A stretch of DNA of 64,000 bases, taken from assembly GCA_905250115.1 (NCBI GenBank), contig CAJNOI010000018.1:434001-498000 (forward strand), read 5' to 3'. The notes beneath the pieces are model-generated. The model ran no database searches, was not told the origin of the DNA, and saw nothing but the letters and a program-made list of their open reading frames with translations. The stretch is from Adineta steineri. Its lineage: Eukaryota > Rotifera > Eurotatoria > Adinetida > Adinetidae. The translations under genes and the position numbers were made by a program. Of this stretch, positions 1-11,066 are shown in pieces; position 1 is the stretch's first letter; each line of letters starts with the position of its first letter.

Positions 1-34
1 ATTCAAAACCTTTTTCTATTTTTCTTCATACAAA

Positions 35-996
35 TCATTGCCTATCAAAGAGTGCACGAGCAACTCGCTTTATAGCGAGTCTTGTTGCATCTTCACCATT
101 TGATTGTTCTGGTTCACCATCCTCTTTTGATGATACTACTACTGGACCAGTAACAGAAGCTGATAGTGTTGTCTTCTTACGACTACCACGTGGTCGACGT
201 GTTGTTGTTGATTTCACTTCATTCGGAATAGCCATTGAACCACCGGATACTGGTACTACTGGATTATTCACCGATGGTATGGCTGCTGTTTCATCACCGG
301 ATGGAAGAACAGGAGCCACTGCTTTAACTTTAGAAGCGATCCATGCTAAAGAAAAAATAATAAAAAAAAAAGAAGTTATTTCAAATCTATTCAATTTTAG
401 TTTTATATTAAATAGTACAAGCATAAGATAAACATGCAACAGAATGAATTTTAAATGGGACAATAAATAAGACATTAAAAACAACAGACTTTTTACCTAT
501 CACGACAATGGTAAAAATAGTGCCCACAACTCCCATAATGATCATCATCTAGTAATTCCCATTAGAAGTTATTTTTTTAATGTCATTCTATTATAAGCAA
601 TAATCTTAGAGCTATTCTTACCTTCATATTTTTCCACCAGTATTTCCGTTTTAATTTACCAGCATGTTGTTCAAATTGAGCTGCATTGTGTTGCAATTTA
701 TCTTTAAAAATTAATATTCATATATATATATATATATATTATTTAGTTCAATTTATTTATTAAAAAAGAATTACCAGCTCGATCATCAAGAAGTGATAAA
801 TTTTTATCACGTTCTAACACCTTATCAACATTTTGTCTCATTATATCGACGACTTCATCTACTTGAGCTTGTTGTTGGGCTAAACGTTTTGAACCACCAC
901 CGCCAGCAGCTGGTGGAACACCACTATTATTAGTTGTCCTATGGAAAAAAAACAAAATAGAATCGAACAAAGTTTCAAAAAATTCAATACTTACAT
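35..996 (-). CDS. Synaptobrevin/VAMP paralogue B with long luminal tail
   Basis: v-SNARE of vesicle fusion, tail-anchored in vesicles. Exons read by eye: start codon split (AT at 995-996, G at 938), then 775-938, 622-701, 497-548, 35-345; the sum is 609 nt, 202 residues. The first part is a short Gly/Pro-rich leader, then the SNARE motif with [20 protein letters not shown], the zero-layer Arg in KVLER, and the juxtamembrane [10 protein letters not shown] block typical of synaptobrevins. The transmembrane segment starts [19 protein letters not shown]. What is odd is the C-terminus: roughly 95 residues follow the membrane segment, rich in Ser, Thr, Pro and basic residues (RRPRGSRKK), whereas most VAMPs have only a few luminal residues. 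The gene lies directly downstream of a paralogue in the same orientation. The family call is firm; the last exon is supported by frame and splice sites only. Confidence 0.85.
721..739. repeat. (TA)n microsatellite in VAMP-B intron
   Basis: An uninterrupted alternating TA run lies in the intron between the second and third VAMP-B exons. It is a simple repeat, likely polymorphic in length. Confidence 0.8.
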
Positions 997-1527
997 GTTA
1001 TAGATAAATTAATTAAATTTTAAATAAATAATAAATTTAAAAATCTATAAAGAAATGCTGGTTTTTTTTTTATAAATAAAAAAAATGATAGAATGATGAA
1101 GATGTAATAATAATGCAAAACATAGTAAATTTCCTTTTTTGCACACGACTAAAAAAATGTTCAGAACACAAAAAAAGATACTAGATATGTGTAGATAATA
1201 GATAAATAAAATGGCATAAATGGAGATGTGAACATGAGAGAATGTTTTATAGCATTGAATCAGAAAAGAAAAAAACAAGAACAATATAAAATCAGAAGAG
1301 AAACAGAATAGACAAATAGGGATATGTTTTGTTACTTAAGGAATGAAAAAGATAAAAGAAAATAAGCATACGAGAATCACACCTTAATATACGACATACA
1401 TTAGTATAAAAGTGTCTTTGAGATTGAAAGTGAGACAGCACGTTCTTAAATTAAAATAATTAAAATCATGATTACATGATTATTATATTTTTACATACCA
1501 TCTCTCAATTATTTGTTCTTATTGCGT
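997..1527. other. Intergenic spacer between tandem VAMP genes
   Basis: About 530 nt of AT-rich DNA between the stop of VAMP-A and the start of VAMP-B. No conserved protein segment was seen on either strand; open frames here are low-complexity Phe/Ile/Tyr strings. It should hold the VAMP-B promoter or, if the pair is co-transcribed, a trans-splice acceptor. Confidence 0.5.
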
Positions 1528-2503
1528 TTAACCTTTATTACTTTTAACTGATTGAGTTATTGCGACTAAAGAAAATATAATTTTTTAAATTATTTATTTT
1601 TGTTATCTCTTGATCATCTTACCAACTATGACAACTATTAAAACGATCTAAATAATAAAATAATTTTTTCTACTAGAATGAAATATTATAATTTACTTAC
1701 TATAACAATGATAAGAATTATCCACATCTAAATAAATAAAAAAATCTATTTAAAAAAAAGCAGCTACAAATAGCTATCATAAAATAATCTTCCTTTATAT
1801 ATTTTCCCGTAACATCTCCTACCTTTTCATGTTAAAATAAAATCTCTCGAAGTCTAAATAATAAACATTTTCTTATTGAAAAATTAACAATTATTTTCTT
1901 TTCTTATATACATAGAGTTGAATTAAAAAATTTCATATAAAGTCACTTACTTTAAGATTTTTCCACCAGTATTTACGTTTTAATTTACCAGCATTAGTTG
2001 TAAATTGTGATGCACCAGTTTGTAATGCATCTGAAATAGAAATTCTTTTTTTTTTCTTAGCAAAAAAAAACAAATCGAATCATTAGCATACACAAAAACA
2101 GCAATGATTTTTTTTTATTTAGCAAATTTTTCGACTTACCAGCTCGATTTTCAAGCGTAGTTAATTTTGCATCACGTTCAAGTACTTTATCAAGATTATC
2201 TTTCATAACATCAACGACCTATACACGACATGCATACATAAACAAAACTACATAAAGCTAGAGGAAATATACTAATGGAAAGGGATAATTTTTTTTTCTC
2301 TAACGAATAACTATTTTTACAAAAGACAAAATAAAATAAAAAATCAAACCTGATTAACATCAGCTTGAAGATTATCAAATTTTTTTGATGATTGATATTG
2401 ATTTGCACGAGGTGGATTTTCAAATGAAGATGCCCTGACATTAAAAATAATCAAGAGAGAGTTTTTTCTAGGAAAATTTATTGTATAATAAATTTACTAA
2501 CAT
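1528..2503 (-). CDS. Synaptobrevin/VAMP paralogue A
   Basis: Second v-SNARE gene, upstream of and in tandem with paralogue B. Exons inferred: AT of the start codon at 2502-2503, then 2350-2434, 2140-2218, 1951-2030, 1701-1727, 1623-1647 and 1528-1565. They sum to 336 nt, a 111-residue protein, which is normal synaptobrevin size. The core reads [19 protein letters not shown], then [12 protein letters not shown], then a hydrophobic anchor beginning [15 protein letters not shown] and a short luminal tail ending QSVKSNKG. The membrane anchor is encoded by two mini-exons of 27 and 25 nt. The start codon appears to be divided AT/G by an intron with a GTTAGT donor, the same arrangement as in paralogue B, so the split predates the duplication. 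Divergently oriented to MED28 about 320 bp away. Confidence is high for the family, moderate for the first exon. Confidence 0.85.
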
Positions 2504-2825
2504 TATTTGATTTTATTTCTATTGATTAAAATAAAATGTAGAAATCTGAAACAAAGTAATAAACACGTCAAATTAGATATCCGGAAAGTAACTGAAGACA
2601 ACATCGCCATATTGGCCTTATTGTCATATTTTCCCTGCACAGTAGGAGGAGTTTTTATGATACTAGCGACAAACAGAACAGTTTATTAGAAAAAAAATCA
2701 TTCGATGAAATAAATAGTCGTATTAACCAATCATTATGAATAAAAAGACATAAGTACTGTTTCTCGTTCACCGTTACAATTTTTGATGGAAGACAATATA
2801 TTATTGATTATTATTCTCATTGTAG
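2504..2825. promoter_or_regulatory. Divergent spacer between VAMP-A and MED28
   Basis: A 322-nt AT-rich spacer between two divergently transcribed genes, so it probably contains both promoters. No TATA or initiator could be assigned with confidence. The MED28 start codon directly follows a splice-acceptor-like TTGTAG at 2820-2825, consistent with spliced-leader addition. Confidence 0.45.
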
Positions 2826-3444
2826 ATGTCTTCGATTAATTTATCTGATGATTTATTAAATAATTTTGAAGAATCAATCAAATCATTTATTGCCTTTCTT
2901 CTTCAAGATCCATGTACAGGTTCAAGTTCAGCTGTAGCATCAGGTTCATCAGCTGAACAAAATTCAGCTGCAGTTGAACAACATATGCGTCGTATATATG
3001 AATCAGCAAATGAAATTGAATGTAATTTATTACAATTAAAATCCTTAGTTCATCGAACATTACCTGAAGAACAAATACTTGAAAATATAACTGATTTACG
3101 AACAAATATTGAACGAAAAGAAACATTATTAAGAGAATTCAATCAATATTTAAATGATGCTATCGCAGATTTTAGTGTAGAAAATACGGAAAGTCTTAAT
3201 GGTTTACTTGATGAATTAAGTCGAGGTACGACAACAACATCTGGTCTTACAAATGTAGATCTTGGTGATAATTTATCTCAAGCAACTACAAATACACAAT
3301 CCTGTAAGTAATCAAGTGACCAAGGAAAGAAACCGTATCAATATATAGTCTTTTTTTATTTCAGCACTTCATGGCAATATGACACTTCCAAATCCTACAA
3401 CGTCAGATTCTTCTCAAGATTCTCTACGATCATTCTTACTTTAA
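2826..3444 (+). CDS. MED28: Mediator complex subunit 28
   Basis: Subunit of the Mediator head that links transcription factors to RNA polymerase II. Two exons, 2826-3303 and 3365-3444, joined in frame, give 185 residues, close to vertebrate MED28. The central region follows the family: an N-terminal LSDDLLNNFEESIKSFIAFL block, the helix with QHMRRIYESANEIECNLLQL, and ITDLRTNIERKETLLREFNQ. The C-terminal third is Ser/Thr-rich and not conserved. The ATG immediately follows an AG acceptor (2824-2825). First gene of a dense plus-strand series; the HOOK start codon is only 107 nt after its stop. Confidence 0.8.
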
Positions 3445-3514
3445 TTAAAAAGCACATGTTATAAACTTTATTTCTTTATCTAAAAAAAAACAATCGTGAA
3501 AAAATGTAAAACAT

Positions 3515-3531
3515 TGAATTATATATTTTAG
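3515..3531 (+). promoter_or_regulatory. Putative trans-splice acceptor before HOOK
   Basis: A T-rich tract ending in TTTTAG precedes the HOOK start codon by 20 nt, inside the 107-nt gap after MED28. No separate promoter is obvious in such a short gap. The layout fits spliced-leader processing of a polycistronic transcript; 5' RNA data would decide. Confidence 0.45.
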
Positions 3532-3551
3532 ATAATTTATTTTGATAAATA

Positions 3552-6500
3552 ATGGATCGGCGTGTTTTATGCGATAGTTTAATAAAATGGGTATAGAAAA
3601 TATTTTTGTTTTATTGAAAAAAATTAAATTTCGATTTGTTTAAAGATGAAAACATTAAATTTAAATCGAACAATAAATGGAGCTGGTGATCTGTCAGATG
3701 GAGTACTTATTGGGCTATGTTTGAAGAATATGTTTGTAGAAAAATTGAATTTATATCTTAGAAAATAATTTTTATTCTAGTGATGCAAATCATTTTAATG
3801 ATGCTTGGATACAGAAAATTCGTACTGATGCTGGAGATAATTATCGAATAAAAGTAGAATGATAATTTTTTATTTACAGAAGGATAAATATATATAAATT
3901 TTAGGCTAACAATCTCAAAAAAGTTCTCAAAAATATAACTGATTATTATTCTGAAGTTTGTTGAATTTTAAAATATAATATTTATTTTATTATTTCTAAT
4001 CTTATTTATAGATACTTGGTCAAACTCTTGTTGATTTTCAAATGCCCGATTTAAATATGATCGGTAGAAATTAATTATAAGTTTTATTTTTGTTTATTCT
4101 ACTAAATTTTTATAGCTGAAAATATTGATGAAACTGAGCTTAGTCGACTTTTACAACTTGTTCTTGGTTGTGCTGTTAGTTGTGATCGAAAACAATTTTA
4201 TATCGAACATATTATGTCAATGGAAGAATCTGTTCAGCATGTTCTTATGAATGCTATTCAAGAAGTAATCATAGATAATCTTAATTATGATAGATAGAAT
4301 TAATTTTTATATTATTTAGTTAATGGTTAAAGAAAATCGAAAAAATAATGAAGAATATTCCGAATTAGGAGATCAAGTAAATTAATTATTATTTCATTTT
4401 TAAAATACAAAATTCTATTATTTTTAGTTGAAACATGCATTAGCAGAACTTAATCGAGTTGTTGAAGCAAAAGAAGAAATTGAAAATCGTTGTCGTGAAC
4501 TTGATCTACAGGTTTAATAGAAATTCGTTATTTCAAATATATTAAAAACTCTTTTCTTTTAAAGATCTCTACACTTCAAGATGAAAAATTAAGTCTAATA
4601 CAAGAAACAACACAATTAAATGAACGTATACAACAAATTGAGAATTCCGAAGATTCCGAGTAAATAAAAATATTACAATATTTATGCAAAGATATTACTA
4701 GAAAAATTGACTTACTGTCTCTTCGCTATTTGGTCTAAGTCGAGTGGATTTTCACCAACTGTAATAACCCAAGATTAGTGTAAAATGCATGTGACAAATT
4801 AACGTAATATTATCAGAATGAGCATATTATAGTCTAAACTAGTGGCGTAACCAGAAATTTAAGGATGATGGGGTTCAGCCTCAAAACTGTCTAGTCTTTT
4901 GGTTCTTTTGATTGACAAGTTCAGTAACTAAAAAATCCGGGTAATGGGGTTAAGCCCCATCTGGCCTCAGTATAGTTACGCCACTAATCTAAACCCTTCA
5001 ATATAGTTACCAGGAGCTATCTTTATACATATGTAATCACATAACGACAGTGGCGAAATTCGAGAAAACCTTTTTTCTTATGAATTTTAGTTCTGTTGCA
5101 AAAAGTCGTTATAAAACTTTACAACAACGAATTCAATCTCAACAAGAAGAAATATTCAAACTTGAAACAGGTTTACTAATAAATAATAATGTTAAATAAA
5201 TTTTTAGTTTTGTGTTTATAGGTTTACAAGATTATAAAGCAAAATGCGATGATTTACGTGAAGATAATGAAAATCTTCTTAAAAGAGTAAAATTTTTATA
5301 AATAGAAAAAGACAAATAGTTTTTTTGTTCTATGTTAGAATGATGATTTAATGGTACTAGCAGGTGATGCACGAAATTTTAAAGATGAATTAGATATTCT
5401 TCGAAATAAATGTGAAAAATTGGTTTGTTTAAAACTGAAAATTTTATTTTTTAAATCTAATTCTTTTTTTAATTAAAGACGAAATTAGAATCAACAATTG
5501 ATACATATAAAATAAAATTAGAAGAAATGTCTGATCTTCGACAGCAAATAAAATATTTAGAAGAAACAAATTTACGTTTATTTGATGAAAAATCTAATAT
5601 CGAACAAGAATATAAACAAGCAAAATTATTACAAACACAAGTTGAATTTCATAAACGAACAAATCAAGAATTATATCAAAAAATAAGTGAATTACAACGT
5701 TTAGCTGATAAAGCTGAATTTGAAAGAAATCGAAGTGAAGAAAAACTAAATGTTATTAATGCTGAAAAATTAGTAAGAAAATAAATTTTATATAAATTAT
5801 TTAATTATTTATTTATAGAATTTAATAAATGAAATCGAATTATTAAAAGAAACAAATGAACAATTACAAGCTGTTAATTTAGATGAAGGTTAATATTCAT
5901 ATATTTTTGTTTTTTCAAACCTTTGAAATTTTGTTTAGTTACTGGTGATATTAATTTAAAAGATCAATTCACTGGATCACTTGAAGATCTCAATTTTTTT
6001 AATCTACCAGCTGATGTTAGGTAAATAAAATCGCCCTACCAGAATTTCACGCAATGACAAAAGCTTGTTAAATGTATTGGCGAAACTCTAAAACCTCTAG
6101 TTTTATAGAAAACACTTCATAGTAATGAGAAATGATTTTTGTTCAGTAAAACTAACGAGAAATTTTTCTTTCATCTGTATTGGATATTGATCGATGTCTT
6201 TTTTTGAGGAATTCGTCAATGTACGTTAATGTTATTCAAGATAAATATTAAATTATTCCCTTGAGATTTATGATAAATGACTTTCTCTAGTATATAGTAA
6301 TTATTACTTCAATGAAAATATTTTTTAGAGAACGTTTTATTCGTTTACAACATGAAAATAAAATGTTAAAATTACGTCAAACAGAAGAGAATAATAACGA
6401 ACAAATTTTAATTCTTCAAGCTAATTGCGAACAACTCAAAGATCAAAATAATCATTTAACAAATGATCTCTGGTAAAAATAAAAGTCAATTCATTTTTGC

Positions 6501-7311
6501 GGCACTTCATTTGTTTGTTATTAGGATGTCAAATCAAAAAATTCTTGAATTAGAAGCTACACTTAAAGATACAACATCATTAGCAGAAAATACAAGTGAA
6601 ATAGCTGATCTTAAAAAATCTCTTAATCGATCTATGGCACGTTATGATGAAGAATCAACACGAACAAAAAGTCAAATTGATGAATTACAAAAACGATTAG
6701 ATATTTCTGGTATATATCTATATTTTCTTTTGATAAATTTCTAGAAAAATCATTATTTAGAAAAACAATTAATTGAAAAAGATACAATTATATCAACAAA
6801 AACATCAGAAATTAATGCAATGGAAGAACGTTATGTTCAATATTTAGAAAAAGCAAAAATGATCTTACGTCAAATGGATCCACGTAATACAAATTCAATA
6901 AGTAATCAAGAAATACAACTGTTACGTAAACAAATCGATGAAAAAGATCGAAAATTAAAAGAACTTGATGTAAGAATTTTATTCTTAATTTGTTTTTGTT
7001 AAAATTTAAATTTTTGCAGAAAGAATATGAAAAAATGAAAGCAATTAAAGAAGATCAAGAAAAATTATTAATTAGTGCATGGTATTCATTGGTATGATTA
7101 AAATTTTTCAAGAAAAAAACAAAAAGAAATCCTTTTCATTTTTCAGGGTAGTACATTTCAACGACGTGAATTTGAAGAACGTTTAAAATCTCATGAAAAT
7201 CAATCATTTCTATCTAAACAACGTAATATACCATCAACACGTAAACAATTACCAACTGATCCGTCCAATTCATCATTAAATGGAGTCAATAATACGAACT
7301 CAAAACGATAG
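3552..7311 (+). CDS. HOOK: HOOK family microtubule adaptor
   Basis: Dynein-activating adaptor that ties endosomes and other cargo to microtubules. More than a dozen short exons. The first (3552-3590) encodes MDRRVLCDSLIKW and joins 3646-3731, giving the start of the HOOK calponin-homology-like domain (DLSDGVLIGLCL, then GDNYRIK). Diagnostic family blocks follow: LQLVLGCAVSCDRKQFYIE and MEESVQHVLMNAIQE. The rest is a long coiled coil rich in Glu, Lys and Leu, as expected for dimeric HOOK. The last exon has SAWYSLGSTFQRREFEERL and QSFLSKQRNIPSTR, matching HOOK C-termini. Two introns are unusually long; one, between roughly 4671 and 5090, carries a hAT-like MITE. Paralogue number (HOOK1/2/3) cannot be assigned. 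Confidence 0.9.
4840..4986. mobile_element. hAT-like MITE in HOOK intron
   Basis: A 147-bp element with 12-bp perfect inverted ends (TAGTGGCGTAAC and its complement). It is flanked by near-identical 8-bp duplications, GTCTAAAC at 4832-4839 and ATCTAAAC at 4987-4994. The 8-bp duplication and TAGTGGCG-type terminus suggest a non-autonomous hAT-superfamily element. It has no coding capacity and lies wholly inside an intron. Confidence 0.75.
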
Positions 7312-7454
7312 TCTTTCTCATACAGTGGCGTTTTAACTTTTAAATTACTTTCTGCATTTAATAATGTCTTTTGTGCACTATTCACTCAATTGTATATACA
7401 TACATAATAAATCTATTTCTTTTTTTTGTCAGTATTAGAGTACTATTATAATAA

Positions 7455-7468
7455 TAATAATTTTATAG
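7455..7468 (+). promoter_or_regulatory. Putative trans-splice acceptor before UQCC1
   Basis: A T-rich tract ending TTTTATAG abuts the UQCC1 start codon at 7469 with no 5' UTR between, 157 nt after the HOOK stop. An AATAAA-like signal lies upstream at about 7407. This is the pattern expected for internal genes of trans-spliced operons. Confidence 0.5.
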
Positions 7469-8735
7469 ATGTTAAAATTTACTCTATATAATCATGTTAA
7501 GTATATACGTTGTAGTCATGTTATTTTACAGCGTTTACTTTCGACACAATCATTACCATCGAAAGTAAATCAGTCAGCAGCTTCACCTGTTGGCACAGGT
7601 TTAAGCACAGTAGAACCATCAAATAATCTTCCAATTCTTTATATACCAAGTTTAATGTCACGTATTAAAATGAAACTTGGTTTACAAGGAGAATTACGTG
7701 AACCACAAAATGTTTTGTATCAAGCATCAGCCATATCATATTATATGATCGGTTCATCAGTTGATTATGATGCAATACAACGTGAACTTGATATGCCAGA
7801 TGTTTTTGCATCATTTGGAAGAATTGTATTTTTACATATTTGGTTTTTACTTGTTCGTTATATTCAATTAGGTGAGAATTCTATAATAAATCAAAAAACG
7901 AAATTTACAAAAGATTTGAGCTTTTCTAGTTCTCTTTCTCGTAGAGAAGAGACCAGTAAGAATAAAGTGTTTGCTTGTCTGTCTGCAGGGTCAAAAAAAC
8001 ATCGAAAACCGATTTTTCGAAAAAGACATTTCTAGAGATATTTCGATGCACGGACTTCGAATCTGATGTTAGTGTTTGCAAGTTATATAAGCAAATGGTC
8101 CCGTAGCATTGTAGAACACCATTTCTTCGAGAAAGAGCTAAGCGAGTCCTTAGACAAGCGTTACTTGTTATATAATATGATTTTAATTCACAATCAACAT
8201 TATATCATAAGCAAATATAGATTAACTCTATCTCTAAACTAATTATAGTCTTATTACTTAACTGTTGTGTCGGATTTCCTATTTGACTTCTATTTTTCGG
8301 ATAGGTCCTACTGGTTTATTTCTTCGTCGTCAATTAGCTCGTACAATGTGGACAGATCTTGATTTACGTGCTCAACAGATTCTACCTGGTCAAGCAAAAC
8401 AACGTCGTCAACAATTTGCTGAATTACGTTCGGAAATGAATGCATTTATGTTAGCATTTGATGAAGGTCTTGTTGATGATGATACGGTATTAGCTGCTGC
8501 TGTATGGAGACATTTTTGTCATTTTCAACCAACTCCACTTGATCGTCTTGTTAAAATGGTAACTTATATAAGAAAAAATATTCGACATTTAGAACAATTA
8601 CCTGATGAAAATTTTATGAAAAATGGTTATGTCTATTTTTTACCATTAAATGGTGATACTGTTGATACAAAATTTGTTAATCAACATTATCTAGATTTTA
8701 AAAATAAAGCTGAAGGAAATATTCGAAAACAATAG
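7469..8735 (+). CDS. UQCC1: Ubiquinol-cytochrome c reductase assembly factor 1
   Basis: Mitochondrial chaperone (CBP3 family) needed for cytochrome b synthesis and complex III assembly. Two exons, 7469-7871 and 8305-8735, joined in frame at QLG/PTG, give about 277 residues. The N-terminus is basic and hydroxylated, consistent with a mitochondrial presequence. The ubiquinol-cytochrome c chaperone domain is recognisable by MPDVFASFGRIVFLHIWFLL, then MWTDLDLRAQQI, then AFDEGLVDDDTVLAAAVWRH, which is the most conserved stretch of the family. The intron is about 433 nt, far longer than its neighbours, because it contains a MITE. The stop is only 52 nt before the next start codon. Confidence 0.88.
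7921..8174 (+). mobile_element. Intronic MITE, copy 1
   Basis: A repeat of about 255 bp filling most of the UQCC1 intron. It begins near TTCTCTTTCTCGTAGAGAA and ends near AAGCGTTACTTG. A second copy lies inverted at 11492-11787 in a dynein intron. Shared blocks include the two ends, GCTTGTCTGTC followed by CAGGGT, and AAAAAAACATCGAAAACC. Both ends carry versions of CTCTTTCTCG in inverted orientation. No target duplication was resolved, so the superfamily is unknown. Confidence 0.7.
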
Positions 8736-8761
8736 GAATTGAGTTATGTATTTGTAGTGTG

Positions 8762-8777
8762 TCTTTCTTTTTTCTAG
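8762..8777 (+). promoter_or_regulatory. Putative trans-splice acceptor before Hippo kinase
   Basis: A pyrimidine tract ending TTTTTTCTAG lies 10 nt before the kinase ATG within a 52-nt intergenic gap. The gap is too short for an ordinary terminator plus promoter, so processing of a shared transcript by trans-splicing is the simplest reading. Confidence 0.55.
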
Positions 8778-8787
8778 ATAAATAAAT

Positions 8788-10896
8788 ATGACAGAAACAT
8801 TTGATCGGTTAACAGAAGCAAGTCTTGCACAAAATATGGATAATATTTTAGAAATTCTATGCAAAATTGGAAAAGGGTAAACAAAGACAAATCTTTATAT
8901 CTCTTATCTTTGTAATAATATAGGTCATATGGATGTGTATATAAAGCAAAACATCGAGAGACTGGACAACTTTTAGCTATAAAACAAAGTAGATAAATGA
9001 AAATATTTTGTATTTATAATAATTCGATTCGTTTTGTTTAGTACCAGTGGAAAGTGATTTACAAGAGATTGTTAAAGAAATTTCAATAATGAAACAATGT
9101 GATTCACCTCATATAGTAAAATATTTTGGTAGTTATTTTAAAGATTCTGATTTATGGGTAAATTAAAATTATGAATAATTTTTAAAAAATAATATTTTTT
9201 TTAAAGATTGTTATGGAATATTGTGGAGCTGGTTCCGTATCAGATATAATGAAACTTCGAGGAAAAATAGTAATGAGAAGGAATTGAAAAGCAAATTGAA
9301 TTTAATATTTTATTAATTTAGTTAAATGAACAAGAAATAGCTGTGATATTAAAATATACATTAAAAGGATTACAATATTTACATCTATGTAGTAAAATTC
9401 ATCGAGATATTAAAGCGGGAAATATTCTTCTAACAAATGATGGTCATGCTAAACTGGCTGATTTTGGTGTTGCTGGACAATTAACAGTAAATTTTAAAAA
9501 AATTTTAAAGAAAATAATTGTGTTGTTTTATAATAGGATACAATGGCAAAACGAAATACAATGATTGGTAAATATTTTAATAGGATTTATTTTAAACTAA
9601 ATGTTTCTTTTTTTAGGAACGCCATTCTGGTAAGAAATGATACGTTTATGAAGATTGATTAAAAAAACATATTTGATTAGGATGGCACCGGAAGTAATTC
9701 AAGAAATTGGACATGGTGTTTTAGCGGATATTTGGAGTCTAGGTAGACGATTTTAATAAAAAACTTATGTATTTATCATTTATTAATAGGTATTACAACT
9801 ATTGAAATAGCTGAAGGTAAACCACCATACAGTGATATTCATCCAATGCGTGTGAGTTATTAATTATAATTACGAAGAAAAAAAATGATTATTATTATTA
9901 TTCAGGCCATTTTTATGATTCCATCGCGCCCACCTCCAACATTTAAAGATATGTCACGATGGACACCCACTTTAAATGATTTTGTCTCAAAATGTCTCGT
10001 TAAAAATCCTGATGCACGATCAACAGCAACTGAATTACTTAATGTAATTTTAATTTCATAGATTTTTTCCAAATCCCTCTTTTTTTCTTTCTATTAGCAT
10101 GAATTTATTCGTAATGCTAAAGATATTAGCGTATTACGACAAATGATTGATGAAGTTCGTGAAATTCAAGAACGTCAAAAAACAACATTACCATCAAATA
10201 CAACAACATTCCATAATGGTATATTAACTGAACGTCCATTTGTTAATGATGGTACATTAACTAATAAGAATCAAGAAGAAACAATTGTTCCTAAACATCA
10301 ACAACAAACATTTATTAATACAAATACAAATCGACAAGATACAGAAACTGATACATTCCAATCAAGTAGTTGTAATACAATGATTGAACTATCATCCGAA
10401 TCTTCAGACACAATGATTATTAATGAAAATGGAACTGAAACAGAAAATGATGCTGATAGTCAACAAGAAACACTTAAGGTAAATCGGGAGTGTGGATAGA
10501 AGATGTTCATAATGATTTTGCTTTTCTTAGATTACTAATAAACAACAAGTAACTAATATAAAAATTCCATATTCAAATCAATCATCAAAACGACCAACAA
10601 CTGATAGAACTAAAGAAGATTTTATGAAATTAATCGCTCAAGAAGTACGAGCATATAATAAAAATGAAGATGATTTTCAACATGTATGATTTATTTATTT
10701 ATTTTTGTCATTTTCTTTTATTATTATGATATAGACGGTTGAACAATTTTCTGTTGAACAAATCGAACAACGTTTAGCATTACTTGACGAAATAATGGAA
10801 ATTGAATTAAAAGAAGTACAAAATCGTTTTCAATCAAAACGAAAGCCAATTTTAGATGCAATTAAATTAAAAAAACAAAATCAAAATCATCATTAA
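8788..10896 (+). CDS. STK3/STK4: Hippo/MST-type Ser/Thr kinase with SARAH domain
   Basis: Core kinase of the Hippo pathway, phosphorylating LATS with SAV and MOB partners. Exons split by introns of about 45-55 nt encode, in order: a leader resembling MST1/2 (LTEASLAQ), a glycine loop [13 protein letters not shown], the catalytic Lys in [17 protein letters not shown], the DFG in [11 protein letters not shown], the activation segment NTMIGTPFWMAPE, and [15 protein letters not shown] Ser/Thr/Asn-rich linker follows. A C-terminal SARAH helix runs from about 10740 ([20 protein letters not shown]) to the stop. Catalytic residues all appear intact. Invertebrates normally have one hippo orthologue, so STK3 and STK4 are not distinguishable. 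Last gene of the plus-strand cluster; convergent with the dynein gene 170 bp away. Confidence 0.93.
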
Positions 10897-10969
10897 TTCA
10901 AAAAATCAATCGTCTTTCTCATTGATTTTATAATGTATAGTGAGATAATTACAATCAATACTTTGTCGT

Positions 10970-10987
10970 CTTCTTCTTCTTCTTCTT
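10970..10987. repeat. (TTC)n microsatellite
   Basis: A short perfect TTC run in the 170-bp convergent spacer between the kinase and dynein stops. The same spacer holds AATAAA-type signals for the kinase transcript near 11006-11020. Confidence 0.7.
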
Positions 10988-11066
10988 ATTCAGAGAGAAA
11001 AAATAAAATAAAATAAATGTATATAAGAATAAACAAAGCAAAAAAAAGACACGAAATATTCAGTTT

